Source: JACZSB01 sp965372015 (GTDB taxonomy: Bacteria > Fidelibacterota > Marinisomatia > SCGC-AAA003-L08 > TS1B11). Taken from it: DNA of 25,272 nucleotides. The DNA lies in assembly GCA_965372015.1 (NCBI GenBank), contig CBDVAP010000031.1, positions 1-25,272 of the forward strand, written 5' to 3'. The notes beneath the pieces were generated by a model, which ran no database searches, was not told the DNA's origin, and was given only the letters and a program-made list of their open reading frames with translations. Below are positions 1 through 8,224 of this stretch, piece after piece (position 1 is the first letter of the stretch; the number at the start of each line of letters is the position of its first letter). Both the position numbers and the translations under genes were made by a program.

Positions 1-146
1 ACGGTCTGGCCCTGTTTCAAGAACCAGAATGTGACGCCGTAAGCCTTCAGGTGGTCGCTCTGGGCCTGGTCCATGGGGATCAGGAGCTTCTGCGGATGGA
101 GGTTACCAGCCAGCAGCATGATTATCAGCACTATCCGCGCGGTCAT
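1..146 (-). CDS. Secreted asparagine synthetase B-like protein, N-terminal fragment (cut by window edge)
   Basis: Reading leftward from an ATG at 146, the frame is open to the window edge and gives the first 48 residues. They begin with a signal peptide (MTARIVLIIMLLAGNLHPQK), followed by LLIPMDQAQSDHLKAYG and FWFLKQG. The segment 'ILIPMD..Q..HLKAYG.. aWvL..G' is what I recall at the start of a secreted Bacteroidetes/FCB family usually annotated 'asparagine synthetase B'; real asparagine synthetase activity is unproven for it. The start lies 10 bp downstream of the stop of the TPR gene, so it is probably the last visible gene of the six-gene minus-strand operon. No clear Shine-Dalgarno sequence is visible. 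The reading frame is fairly safe; the family name rests on about 25 residues. Confidence 0.6.
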   Translation of the reverse strand, partial: MTARIVLIIMLLAGNLHPQKLLIPMDQAQSDHLKAYGVTFWFLKQGQT

Positions 147-156
147 GCCGCCGGCC

Positions 157-2016
157 TCAGTTCTGCTCAGGATTGAGCACCCGGTAGCGCCGGCGCACGG
201 TATCGTGGTGTATGCTGAGGGTATAGTTGTCCATGAAGGCCAGATAGCGGGCCGACGCCAGGCCGGAATCCTGCACCAGGTAGTCGGCGATCTCGGCGGC
301 CAGCAGCAGTCCCAGTTCGATGAATTCCGATTCACCCGAGATGGTCATGGCCAGCATTTCCGCTACCTTATACTCGGCCTGCAGGGCATGCAGGTGTGCC
401 AGCCGGTACTGAAGTATGGGAGATACGGGCGTATACTCATCGACCAGGGCAGCCGATAGAATGTTTATGGCCTCGCTGCGGCGGTTGCGGTGCACCAGGC
501 GCTCGCAGGCCACCAGCGCCTGATACTCGCGGGGACGGTCCCCGAAGCGCCCCACCAGGCTGGCCAATTCCAGCAGGTCGTTGAACGCCGGTTCGGCCGG
601 ACCAATGGTGGCCAGCAGCCCTCCCACATGAGCCATGAGCGAGTCACGGTCGCCGGATAGAAACAGGAGATCCACTGTCTTGAGTTCCACCTGGGTGAGC
701 TGCTCCCTGGTCTTGGCCCGCTTCAACCCTTCCTGAAGGGCCTTGTTTGCGGCCCCCAGGTCGCCCCTGGCAACCAAAACATCCACCATGCGTAAGTAGA
801 TTTCCGGTTGAATCGCGCGGGCCTGGCGAGAGCTCAAGGCGATCCGCAGGTCCAGCAGGGCCCCATCGAAGTCGTCCAGTATCCGATACTTGATACCGGC
901 TAACTGTAACCGCGCCCGGGGGTTTTGCCAGGTACTTACGAGAGAATCGTAAAGTACCATGGCCTGGCGCAAGGGAGCCAATTGCGGCTCGGCCACCTGG
1001 ATGAATGGGAGGATGAAGAACCGGTTGGCGGGATAGAAACCTGATAGCACCAGGCTCTCCTGTTGCAATTGGCTACGAGCCAGAAAGACGCCGGCCAACT
1101 CCATCAGCGTCTGTTCATGAAGGGATCTGGCGTTCTTATCGGCTAAGATCTCCTGCATCAATTCCTGGGCCAGAGCGTATTCCTGTTCGTCCATTAGATC
1201 AAGGGCCAGGGCGAGACGCTCCCGGTACGGAGTCTCCAGCAGGCGGTGCAGCTCCACCACCTGGTCGAAGTTGTGAAACCGGAACTCGACCTTGGCCAGT
1301 ATCTGTAGGGCCATCGAGGTACCGTGCCCACCCAGCTTTTCGCGGAGCATCGCCAGCGTTTCCGGCTCCTGGGGGAACCTGAGCAGCTGGTTGCTTACAT
1401 TGGTCAGGGCACGCGGCTGGTTCTCCAGGTGACGGAGGAACTCGTCGGTGGCCTGCTCATAATTGAGGCGGGCGGCATATAGCCGGCCCATGTCCAGGGC
1501 AAAGAAACCGGAATCATCCTTGTTCTGCCGAAGGCGCGCTAGAACGACCTGGCCCTCGTCGGCCAGATCACTGGTGAACAGACGGTTCAGCACCAGGCGC
1601 TCGGCGGTGGTGTTGCCGGCGAAACGATCTAATACCGCCTCCCAGGTCGCCAGGGCATTGGTGGGCCGCCCCAGGGCCAAGTAGGCATCCCCCACTTCCA
1701 CCTGAGCCTGGATATCATCGGGGAAGCTCAGCAGGTGGGCCTCCAGCGCCGTCAGCAGCTCCAGGTACTGCTCACTGGCTCGCAGCAAGCGCTTATAGCG
1801 TAGGTAGAACTTGGAATTACCAGGGAACTGGGTTACCAGGTCGGAATAAATAGCCTGGGCTTGTGGCACGTTCCCGGCCTGCTCGAGTTGCATGGCCAGT
1901 TTGAATTGATTTTCAGCCTGGCGGGCGGCGAGGCGCTCCGAGGTAGTTTGGCCCGGCGCCGGGGCCAGCAGCCCAGCGATCAGCAGTACAATCCTGATCC
2001 GTTCTGAAAGAATCAT
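157..2016 (-). CDS. Secreted TPR-repeat protein
   Basis: This 619-aa protein starts with a signal peptide (hydrophobic stretch about residues 9-20, ending near APGQ) and is then helical throughout. TPR-like helix pairs with the A-x(2)-G-x(3)-A pattern occur around residues 35-65 (QLEQAGNVPQAQAIYSDLV), 100-130 (GDAYLALGRPTNALATWEAV) and again around 405-430 (VARGDLGAANKALQEGL). It should be exported and act as a scaffold in the periplasm or at the outer membrane. The start is only 6 bp after the stop of the DUF4175 gene and has no visible ribosome-binding site, which suggests translational coupling. A TPR protein after DUF4159/DUF4175 fits an envelope protein-complex operon; the partner is unknown. 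Confidence 0.88.
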   Translation of the reverse strand: MILSERIRIVLLIAGLLAPAPGQTTSERLAARQAENQFKLAMQLEQAGNVPQAQAIYSDLVTQFPGNSKFYLRYKRLLRASEQYLELLTALEAHLLSFPDDIQAQVEVGDAYLALGRPTNALATWEAVLDRFAGNTTAERLVLNRLFTSDLADEGQVVLARLRQNKDDSGFFALDMGRLYAARLNYEQATDEFLRHLENQPRALTNVSNQLLRFPQEPETLAMLREKLGGHGTSMALQILAKVEFRFHNFDQVVELHRLLETPYRERLALALDLMDEQEYALAQELMQEILADKNARSLHEQTLMELAGVFLARSQLQQESLVLSGFYPANRFFILPFIQVAEPQLAPLRQAMVLYDSLVSTWQNPRARLQLAGIKYRILDDFDGALLDLRIALSSRQARAIQPEIYLRMVDVLVARGDLGAANKALQEGLKRAKTREQLTQVELKTVDLLFLSGDRDSLMAHVGGLLATIGPAEPAFNDLLELASLVGRFGDRPREYQALVACERLVHRNRRSEAINILSAALVDEYTPVSPILQYRLAHLHALQAEYKVAEMLAMTISGESEFIELGLLLAAEIADYLVQDSGLASARYLAFMDNYTLSIHHDTVRRRYRVLNPEQN

Positions 2017-2022
2017 AAGCGG

Positions 2023-5000
2023 TTATTGCCGAGCATCTGCTTGTCTCGCCAGCCGGCGGAAATAGTGTTGGATAATAAGTTGGTATTCCTGGGAATAACC
2101 CTCCCTTAGCGCTTTGTCCATGGCCTGCATGATGGCATCCTCCCGCTGGCCCAGGTCGGACTGCAAACTCAATGGTCCGGCGTAAGTAAATCTTTCCGTC
2201 GGCGCGCGCCCCCGGCGCTCCTGCTTGAAATCATCCACCGCCAGCGATTTCTGATGATCCAGCATTCGGCTGAGAATCCGTTGCTGGCGGTCGAGGGTGC
2301 GGCGGGTTACCCGGCGTCGCTGAAAGTCCTTAATTATCTCCTCCATGTCCTGCAGGGCCTGGCCCAACCCCCCCTGTTTCCCCCCGGATTGTGAGGGGTA
2401 GTCATTCAGGATTTCTTCCAGGGCCTGGGCCAGTTGCCGCTGGCGGGCCTGGAGCCGGCGCATCAATTCCGCCTGCGACATGGCGGCCATCTGCCCCATC
2501 TGCATACTGAGGGTCTGCTGGTTCAATCCCTGCTGTCCCTGGGAAAGATTCTGCATGCGCTGTAGATATTGCTCGTATCCGGAGGCCGATCCGCTCTGCA
2601 TCATAACCTGCATGGCATTGTTCAGGGCCACGGCGGTTTCGTTGAGCGCGGTCATGGCGCTCAGCTGGCTTTCGGTGGCCGCCCGCATATTTCCGGCTTC
2701 CAACTGCTCCACTGATTTGTGCATGGCGGCGTTGGCCCGGCCTACGACCCGCCCCATTTCCGGTGTTATATTGAAAGATTGCCGGCTCAAGGCCATCAGC
2801 TGCTGGATCACCTGGGACAGCGCCTTTACCAGGTTATGCTGCTCTTCGGCTGCTTCTCGGACGCGGGGCGAACTGCGCGGCATGCGGACAGTTTGAGTGT
2901 GGAGCTCTTCCTGCAGCATGGAAGTGGTCAGGACGCCACTCAACACCCTTTGAAAACGGGCCATCATTTCGCTGACCGTGGCATTCTGGAACTGGTTCTG
3001 AATATCGGTTGCCTCCTGGTGCATGAGGCTCAGTTGGTCGGCGCTGCGATCCAGTTCGGCGTTACTGCTCTGCGGGTCACCAGCTTGCATCGAACGGGTA
3101 CCCTGGGCCAGTCCATCTTGCGTATCCCTGGCCAACTGGTTGTCGGGCAACTCACCCAGTCTGTCGGCGGCAGCGGAACTGTAGGGCTTCATCAATTCGG
3201 CGGTTTCACGCATGGTGGATCGTAAGGCTTGCAGCGAGCGCTCCTGTTCGGCGTGCCGGGCCGCCAGGTCCTGCAATCGCAGGCGACTTTCCGGGTCGGA
3301 GTCCTCATTTGCGCCGGCTTGATCATCCGCGGTACTTTCCGACAGAGGGGCTGAATCGAGCTCCCGTAACAGCTCCTCCTCCACCGCGACCAGTTCCTCC
3401 AGTCGCCGCACCACCTCGTCCATCTTCAGCTCCGCCAGGGCGCGCTGGAACATGTCCAGGAAACGATCCAATTGAGCCTCGAACTCGCCGGCCTGGAACT
3501 GCAGGTTCTGCAGGGCCTGCCTGAGTTGCTCGGGATCCATGTTCTCCAGTGCATCCCGCAACCGGTTCATGGCTTCCTCCAGGTCGGCGCTCATGATCTG
3601 CTCGAGCAAGTTCTGCAGTTCGTCATACTTCTGAAGCAGTTCCGGGCTGAAGAGCTGGTTGTCCTCCGATTTAACTCCCAGCTCACGAATTTCCTGTTGC
3701 ACCCGCTCCAGCTGGCCCAGCACTTCTTCTAAGGTCTGGAACACTTCCTTGCCCTTTTGCTGCTGCTCCCAGGACACCTGGTTCTCTTCCATCAGATTTT
3801 TTTCCATCTCCTCCAACAGTGACCGCACCTTTTCCAGTTCCTCCAGCATCCCTTCAGTGGCAGTGACGGATTGATCGGAACGATCAGCCACCTGGGCAAA
3901 CAGGTCGGTCAGGGTGGGGAGCCGGGCCACCAGGGTGGCTGAAACCGCCTTGCCCGGTCCCGATACTACGTTGTTATCGTAAACCTCCAGATGAAAATGA
4001 ACTTCGTCGCCGGGCATCAGTCCGACGGGACCCAGCTCCCACAGGTGGGTGATGCGCTGGCTGCGGCGGTCGGCGGCGAGCTCCGGTATATCGCGGGTGT
4101 AAATCTGGTAATCCTGGGAGAGATACTGCGGTTTGTGAATCTCATACGTGATCTGGGCCTGGCTGAAGCCATAGTCGTCGGAAACATCGAATTGGATGGG
4201 CAACAGCATGGTCTCATCCAGCTCCACATCCACCAGAGGCATGATCACCGTGAGGGTCGGGGGATAATCCACCAGGCTGGTAAACCGGTACTGGATGGGA
4301 TTGGCATTGGTTACGTCCCGGCGGTCACGGACGGTGATGAACATGGTGGTGGATTCCTCCAGGACAAACTCTCCCCGGACACTGGTCCCGTCAATAACCA
4401 GGGGCAGTTCCTCCTCCCCCAGGTGCAACAGGGCCTCGACCAGCGGCAAGTTGGTGGCGGCTGTGAAGGTCACCCGACTTCCACCCAGGGCGGAAATGTC
4501 GGCCACATTGCCTCCGAGCGTATAAGTGGCTTCGCCCGTATGGGCCGGGGGCGTGATTAAGAAACTGAGGCTTTGAATGACGGGTCGGTCAGTGAGGGAA
4601 ATGCTGTGGGCTTCGGAGCGAACCTCCTCCCAATGGGAAAACCAGTTTGGGTTGCGGAAACGGGCGTAGTAAGTCACATCATCGCGGATATCTTTGAATT
4701 GGTGCACGAAGCGGCCCTGATGCAAACCGACCAGGGCGGTTCGGCCCCGGCCTTGCTGGTTAAACCACACTATTTCGACCTCCGGTGGCGAGGCCTCAAA
4801 GGCGGTAAAGACCACTGCCACCGTGTCGCCCCCCAACACTTCCAGGTCGCCACTAACCGACAGCAGGATGAAAGGGGTGGGCGTGGGAGACTCCTTTCTC
4901 GGGTGCCTGAGCCTATTGGCGGCCTGGTACATGCCCCCCGGCGCGGACACCCAGGCCAGTAACAGCGCCAGTAGCAGTACCCTAACCAGCCATACCGGCG

Positions 5001-5463
5001 GCCGATAGCGCCGTGGCGTGAGACTACCAAGGTCGAGCCGCCGCAGCTGATCCGCGACCAGACCCACTGACATTGACGTTAAATCCGCATTAGGCGCGTC
5101 AGGCTTCCGCACTAGGTCGTCCTCCAGCTGCAGTGCGTTGAGCAAGCGGTCGGTCTCCTCTCCCAACCGGCGACCCACCCGGGCGGCCAGGGCCCGGATA
5201 CTCACCCAGGGCCACCATCCCCGCCAGAGGCCCAGCCAGCGCAGGATCATCACCAGCGATAGCAACAGAGTCAGATACATCAGCCCGAGCATTACCGGAG
5301 TGCGAATCTTGGCAGGCAGATACAGGGTTTTCTCGTACCAGACTGCGGTGGTTCCCAGGGTGACCAACATCAGACTCGCCAGCCACAGGTCGTACAGCAA
5401 CGTCATACGCGCCAGTTGGGTCCGCACCCGCCGCAACATCTGCCGGATAAAGCGCGTTTCCAT
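2023..5463 (-). CDS. DUF4175-family membrane protein with long coiled coil
   Basis: A very large (1146 aa) membrane-anchored protein. Two transmembrane helices lie near residues 22-43 and 56-78 and a third near 157-177. Then comes a beta-rich Ig-like region (about 195-510) containing the motif DVSDDYGFSQAQITYEI, typical of DUF4175 proteins from FCB bacteria. A long Gln/Glu/Leu/Met-rich coiled-coil region follows (about 520-1110). Most of the protein after the third helix is probably periplasmic. The start is taken as the ATG at 5463, which overlaps the upstream stop (TGATG); a GTG three bases earlier is the alternative. Family function is not established; DUF4175/DUF4159 genes often accompany MoxR/DUF58 envelope-stress (Bat-like) operons, which are not visible here. 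Family call is strong, biochemical role unknown. Confidence 0.9.
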   Translation of the reverse strand: METRFIRQMLRRVRTQLARMTLLYDLWLASLMLVTLGTTAVWYEKTLYLPAKIRTPVMLGLMYLTLLLSLVMILRWLGLWRGWWPWVSIRALAARVGRRLGEETDRLLNALQLEDDLVRKPDAPNADLTSMSVGLVADQLRRLDLGSLTPRRYRPPVWLVRVLLLALLLAWVSAPGGMYQAANRLRHPRKESPTPTPFILLSVSGDLEVLGGDTVAVVFTAFEASPPEVEIVWFNQQGRGRTALVGLHQGRFVHQFKDIRDDVTYYARFRNPNWFSHWEEVRSEAHSISLTDRPVIQSLSFLITPPAHTGEATYTLGGNVADISALGGSRVTFTAATNLPLVEALLHLGEEELPLVIDGTSVRGEFVLEESTTMFITVRDRRDVTNANPIQYRFTSLVDYPPTLTVIMPLVDVELDETMLLPIQFDVSDDYGFSQAQITYEIHKPQYLSQDYQIYTRDIPELAADRRSQRITHLWELGPVGLMPGDEVHFHLEVYDNNVVSGPGKAVSATLVARLPTLTDLFAQVADRSDQSVTATEGMLEELEKVRSLLEEMEKNLMEENQVSWEQQQKGKEVFQTLEEVLGQLERVQQEIRELGVKSEDNQLFSPELLQKYDELQNLLEQIMSADLEEAMNRLRDALENMDPEQLRQALQNLQFQAGEFEAQLDRFLDMFQRALAELKMDEVVRRLEELVAVEEELLRELDSAPLSESTADDQAGANEDSDPESRLRLQDLAARHAEQERSLQALRSTMRETAELMKPYSSAAADRLGELPDNQLARDTQDGLAQGTRSMQAGDPQSSNAELDRSADQLSLMHQEATDIQNQFQNATVSEMMARFQRVLSGVLTTSMLQEELHTQTVRMPRSSPRVREAAEEQHNLVKALSQVIQQLMALSRQSFNITPEMGRVVGRANAAMHKSVEQLEAGNMRAATESQLSAMTALNETAVALNNAMQVMMQSGSASGYEQYLQRMQNLSQGQQGLNQQTLSMQMGQMAAMSQAELMRRLQARQRQLAQALEEILNDYPSQSGGKQGGLGQALQDMEEIIKDFQRRRVTRRTLDRQQRILSRMLDHQKSLAVDDFKQERRGRAPTERFTYAGPLSLQSDLGQREDAIMQAMDKALREGYSQEYQLIIQHYFRRLARQADARQ

Positions 5464-6140
5464 CACCGGCTCAGGGCATAAGCGATGATGTTAGCCCCCA
5501 TCCGGAGGGCGGCCTGGCGCATCTCGGGCGACAGATTGTGGACCTGGGGGTCCTCCCAGCCGTCACCCAGATCGCACTCGAAGGTATAAAACACCATCAA
5601 CCGGCCTTCGTGAAACAAGCCTAAACCCTGGGGGCGCTGTTTATTGTGCTCGTGGATCTTGGGCAGACCATCGGGGAGTATAAAAACCAGATTGAAAATC
5701 GGATGGTCGGAAGGTAACTCCACCCACTCCTTATCGGGAAACACCTTTTTCATTTCCCGGCGGAACGACTGGTCCATTCCATAGTTGTCATCGGCGTGCA
5801 GAAAGGCTCCGGCCTGGAGATGGGCCCGCAGTTGGCCGGCTTCCTCAGCGGTGAATTGTACATTGCCGTGTCCGGTCAGGTACAGGTACGTGCTTTCTTG
5901 GAAGGTATCGTCACCGATTTTGGCCCGCGCCTCAACGGCGGCAATGGTGATGCCCGTGGCCTGCTTGGTGAAGGCGATCAGATTGGGCAGTGAGCTGGGG
6001 TCGGCGTACCAGTCGCCACCGCCGCCATATTGCAGGCGAGTGATCACCAGTGCCCCCGGTGTAACCTGGGCCCCAGCGGCCGACAGCGCCAGCAGCAGCA
6101 GCCATGACGCAGGCCCGAGCCGGAGCAGAGCGTCAGGCAT
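5463..6140 (-). CDS. DUF4159 domain-containing secreted protein
   Basis: A 225-aa protein with a signal peptide (PDALLRLGPASWLLLLALSA, cleavage near GAQ). Hallmarks of DUF4159 are YLYLTGHGNVQFTAEE, then GAFLHADDNYGMDQSFRREM, then LPSDHPIF; the fold is thought to resemble a glutamine-amidotransferase/ThuA-type domain, although the role is unknown. The chosen ATG at 6140 lies inside the last codons of the CDF gene (8-bp overlap) and places the signal peptide at the N-terminus. A longer frame from a TTG at 6188 would add 16 residues before it and is less likely. The stop overlaps the next gene's ATG by one base, so the DUF4159 and DUF4175 products are probably made in a coupled way and act together. 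Confidence 0.9.
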   Translation of the reverse strand: MPDALLRLGPASWLLLLALSAAGAQVTPGALVITRLQYGGGGDWYADPSSLPNLIAFTKQATGITIAAVEARAKIGDDTFQESTYLYLTGHGNVQFTAEEAGQLRAHLQAGAFLHADDNYGMDQSFRREMKKVFPDKEWVELPSDHPIFNLVFILPDGLPKIHEHNKQRPQGLGLFHEGRLMVFYTFECDLGDGWEDPQVHNLSPEMRQAALRMGANIIAYALSR

Positions 6141-7128
6141 TCTGTCGACGAAAGGCTGGTGGTTCCGTCTGCAAAGTAGTATGTTCAATGCCCCACTGGT
6201 CCCGCAGATATTGTTGGGTGGCTTTCAGGCAATCAGACCAGTGCCCGGAGGCCGCGCAGTCGTCGGTAACCTCAATATGGGCGCTCAAGGCCAATACACC
6301 TGAGGAAATGGTCCAAATATGTAAATCGTGAATATCGGTGATATGTTCCCGTGTTTTGAGAGCGGTTTCTAGTTCGGCGAAATCGATTTCCGGCGGGGTC
6401 CCTTCCATCAGAATATCGATCGATTTAAGCAGCAGGCGCCAACCGCCATAGAGTATCAGTGCGGCGATCAGCACACTGGCCAGGGTATCCGCCTGGGTCC
6501 AGCCGGTGAGCAGTATCACGGCTCCGGCCACCATGGCGCCCACGGACCCCAGGGCATCAGCCAGCATGTGCAGGTATGCTCCTTCCAGGTTAAGGTTGGT
6601 CCGGTGGCCGTGACGCAAAAAATAGGCGCTGCCCAGGTTCACCAACAATCCCAGAGCGCCAATCACCAGTACCGGCCAGCCCGGTACAGCCCGGGGATGA
6701 CCGATGCGCTGATAGGCTTCCACCAGGATATAGGCACAGATCAGGATCAGCATCACGCTGCTTATCAGGGCCCCCAGAATTTCCGCCCGCAGGTAGCCGT
6801 AGGTGCGGTGGGTGTCTTTGGGTTTACGGGCCAGCCAGCCGGCGAACAGCGCCAGACCGATGGCGCCCACATCGGTGAGCATATGCCCGGCGTCCGACAG
6901 TAAAGCCATAGAACCGGTGAGCAGGCCCCCAGCCACCTCCACCAGGAGGAAAGCGGCATTCAGGCCGAAGGCCACCCACAGAACACGCTGGTAGTTGGCA
7001 GCCTTTTCAGGGCTGGTGTTATTACTCACCGATTGCCGTAATGCCTGATTATCCGCATGATGTTTCAGGGAAAAGCCCAAAAGGGGCGGGCGGGTTTCGG
7101 AAATCAGCCCTTTCTGGGGGGGCCGCAT
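6133..7128 (-). CDS. Cation diffusion facilitator (CzcD/ZitB-type Zn2+ exporter)
   Basis: A 331-aa CDF-family antiporter that should export Zn2+ (or Cd2+/Co2+) from the cytoplasm in exchange for protons. Six transmembrane helices span about residues 48-225. The metal-site motifs are complete: H82-x3-D86 (HMLTDVGA) in helix 2 and H187-x3-D191 (HMLADALGS) in helix 5, the His/Asp pattern of Zn-selective members. A His-containing N-terminus (LKHHADN) precedes helix 1. The cytoplasmic C-terminal domain (HDLHIWTISSG, LSAHIEV) is present. The ATG at 7128 overlaps the end of the GGDEF gene by 25 bp; the only other candidate upstream of helix 1 is a GTG near 7029. Co-transcription with envelope genes of unknown function is unusual for this exporter. 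Confidence 0.93.
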   Translation of the reverse strand: MRPPQKGLISETRPPLLGFSLKHHADNQALRQSVSNNTSPEKAANYQRVLWVAFGLNAAFLLVEVAGGLLTGSMALLSDAGHMLTDVGAIGLALFAGWLARKPKDTHRTYGYLRAEILGALISSVMLILICAYILVEAYQRIGHPRAVPGWPVLVIGALGLLVNLGSAYFLRHGHRTNLNLEGAYLHMLADALGSVGAMVAGAVILLTGWTQADTLASVLIAALILYGGWRLLLKSIDILMEGTPPEIDFAELETALKTREHITDIHDLHIWTISSGVLALSAHIEVTDDCAASGHWSDCLKATQQYLRDQWGIEHTTLQTEPPAFRRQNA

Positions 7129-8117
7129 TGTACCTGGTTGCGCCCGTTCTTCTTGGACTTATACAGCCCCTTATCACTGCGATTAATGAACGATTCCACC
7201 GAAGGGTCGTCTTCAAAGCCGGCGGCGCCCAGACTGATGGTTGTGTTTTTAATGGTGTGGCCCTCGGCCTGGACCACTATCTCACTAACTGCAACACGGA
7301 GTTTTTCCGCCAGCAGGAGGGCTTTATCCAGCGGGGTTTCCGGCAGCAGCACCATGAACTCTTCCCCACCGTAGCGCCCCACGTAATCGCTGCGCCGGGT
7401 GGTGGTCCTCAGCGCCTGGGCCAATTCCCGCAGCACGGCGTCACCGGCGATATGGCCATAAGTGTCATTCACATTCTTAAAGTGATCTATGTCCAGCATC
7501 AGGATTGAGAATTGCCGGGAATGCCGTCTGGCCCGCTGGATTTCCGCTTCCAGCTGCTGGATCAGTGCCCGCCGCGATAGGGTTTCGGTCAAGGCATCGT
7601 ACATAGCCATGTGTTGCAGGCGGGCCTGCAAGCGCTCGGTTTCCTTCAAAAGCCGCCATTTTTCCCGGGCGTTGATCAACGACTTGGTGAGCTGGTCCAG
7701 CGTCAAGTAAGCTTTGGGGATGTAATCGTAGGCCCCCCTCTTCATGGCCGCCACGGCGCTCTGCTCATCGCCTCCGGAGGCCAGTATCACCACTGGGGCC
7801 ACTTCCTTTTTCCGGATTTTCCGTAGCCAATCCATGGCCGTAGACTTTTGCAAATCCAGGCCCAGCACCACTACATCCGGTGCGGCTTTTTTCAGCTGCT
7901 TGTTGATATTACCAGCGCTAGTCTCACGCATATCGAAGGTGATTTCGTGCTGCTGCTTTAGCATCCCCCGGACGATCTCCCCATAGCCGTCGTCGGGATC
8001 AAAGATCAGGATCGAGAGGTTCTGGGCACCACCCGAGGGGGGCAAGGATAGTTCAGAATCAACCATAATATATGAAAAACCTTTTGTTTTTGGATCATTC
8101 CCGCTGAAAGTTACCAT
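7104..8117 (-). CDS. Receiver-like domain plus GGDEF diguanylate cyclase
   Basis: A 337-aa two-domain cytoplasmic regulator. Residues about 33-150 form a response-regulator receiver-like domain: acidic start D40-P-D42-D43, Ser114 at the Thr/Ser switch position and Lys135 in YIPKAYL. The expected phosphoacceptor Asp appears replaced by Gly86 (VVVLGLDLQ). A short coiled linker (about 150-170) leads to a GGDEF domain (about 172-330) with active-site GGEEF (250-254) and the inhibitory-site motif R241-x-x-D244 five residues before it, so it should make cyclic di-GMP with product inhibition. The start is uncertain: ATG at 8117, or ATG at 8066, which sits closer to the receiver and has an upstream AAAAGG. 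It is the first gene of the minus-strand operon, downstream of a good sigma70-like promoter. Confidence 0.92.
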   Translation of the reverse strand: MVTFSGNDPKTKGFSYIMVDSELSLPPSGGAQNLSILIFDPDDGYGEIVRGMLKQQHEITFDMRETSAGNINKQLKKAAPDVVVLGLDLQKSTAMDWLRKIRKKEVAPVVILASGGDEQSAVAAMKRGAYDYIPKAYLTLDQLTKSLINAREKWRLLKETERLQARLQHMAMYDALTETLSRRALIQQLEAEIQRARRHSRQFSILMLDIDHFKNVNDTYGHIAGDAVLRELAQALRTTTRRSDYVGRYGGEEFMVLLPETPLDKALLLAEKLRVAVSEIVVQAEGHTIKNTTISLGAAGFEDDPSVESFINRSDKGLYKSKKNGRNQVQCGPPRKG

Positions 8118-8140
8118 CCATCTCGCTGTATCAAGGGAAA

Positions 8141-8170
8141 TTGTCGGCTCTATTCCAGCATGGGTATTAT
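8141..8170 (+). promoter_or_regulatory. Sigma70-like promoter for the gene at 8225
   Basis: TTGTCG (8141-8146) and TATTAT (8165-8170) are separated by 18 bp, matching the sigma70 consensus at 4 of 6 and 5 of 6 bases. Transcription would begin near 8177, about 48 bp before the ATG at 8225. This argues against starting the protein at the in-frame TTG at 8141, which coincides with the -35 box. Confidence 0.5.
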
Positions 8171-8194
8171 ACTAATGATTACCAGTCATTGAAA
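8166..8194 (-). promoter_or_regulatory. Sigma70-like promoter for the minus-strand GGDEF operon
   Basis: On the minus strand, TTTCAA (8194-8189) is followed after 17 bp by a perfect TATAAT (8171-8166). It is about 45 bp upstream of the first candidate start of the GGDEF gene and overlaps the opposing promoter. Seen directly by matching to the sigma70 consensus; not experimentally known, and the -35 box is weak (3 of 6). Confidence 0.5.
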
Positions 8195-8224
8195 AGACCA
8201 ATTTTCAGCAGTAAAGTTGAAGTT

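Noticed and set aside
2719..4962. Long plus-strand open frames within the DUF4175 gene
   Set aside because: They are antisense shadows in GC-rich coding DNA; their translations are low-complexity and match nothing.
8141..8224. A longer start (TTG at 8141) for the barrel/TPR/BamE-like protein
   Set aside because: It would place 28 residues before the signal peptide, and the TTG is part of a good -35 box; the ATG at 8225 puts the signal peptide at the N-terminus.
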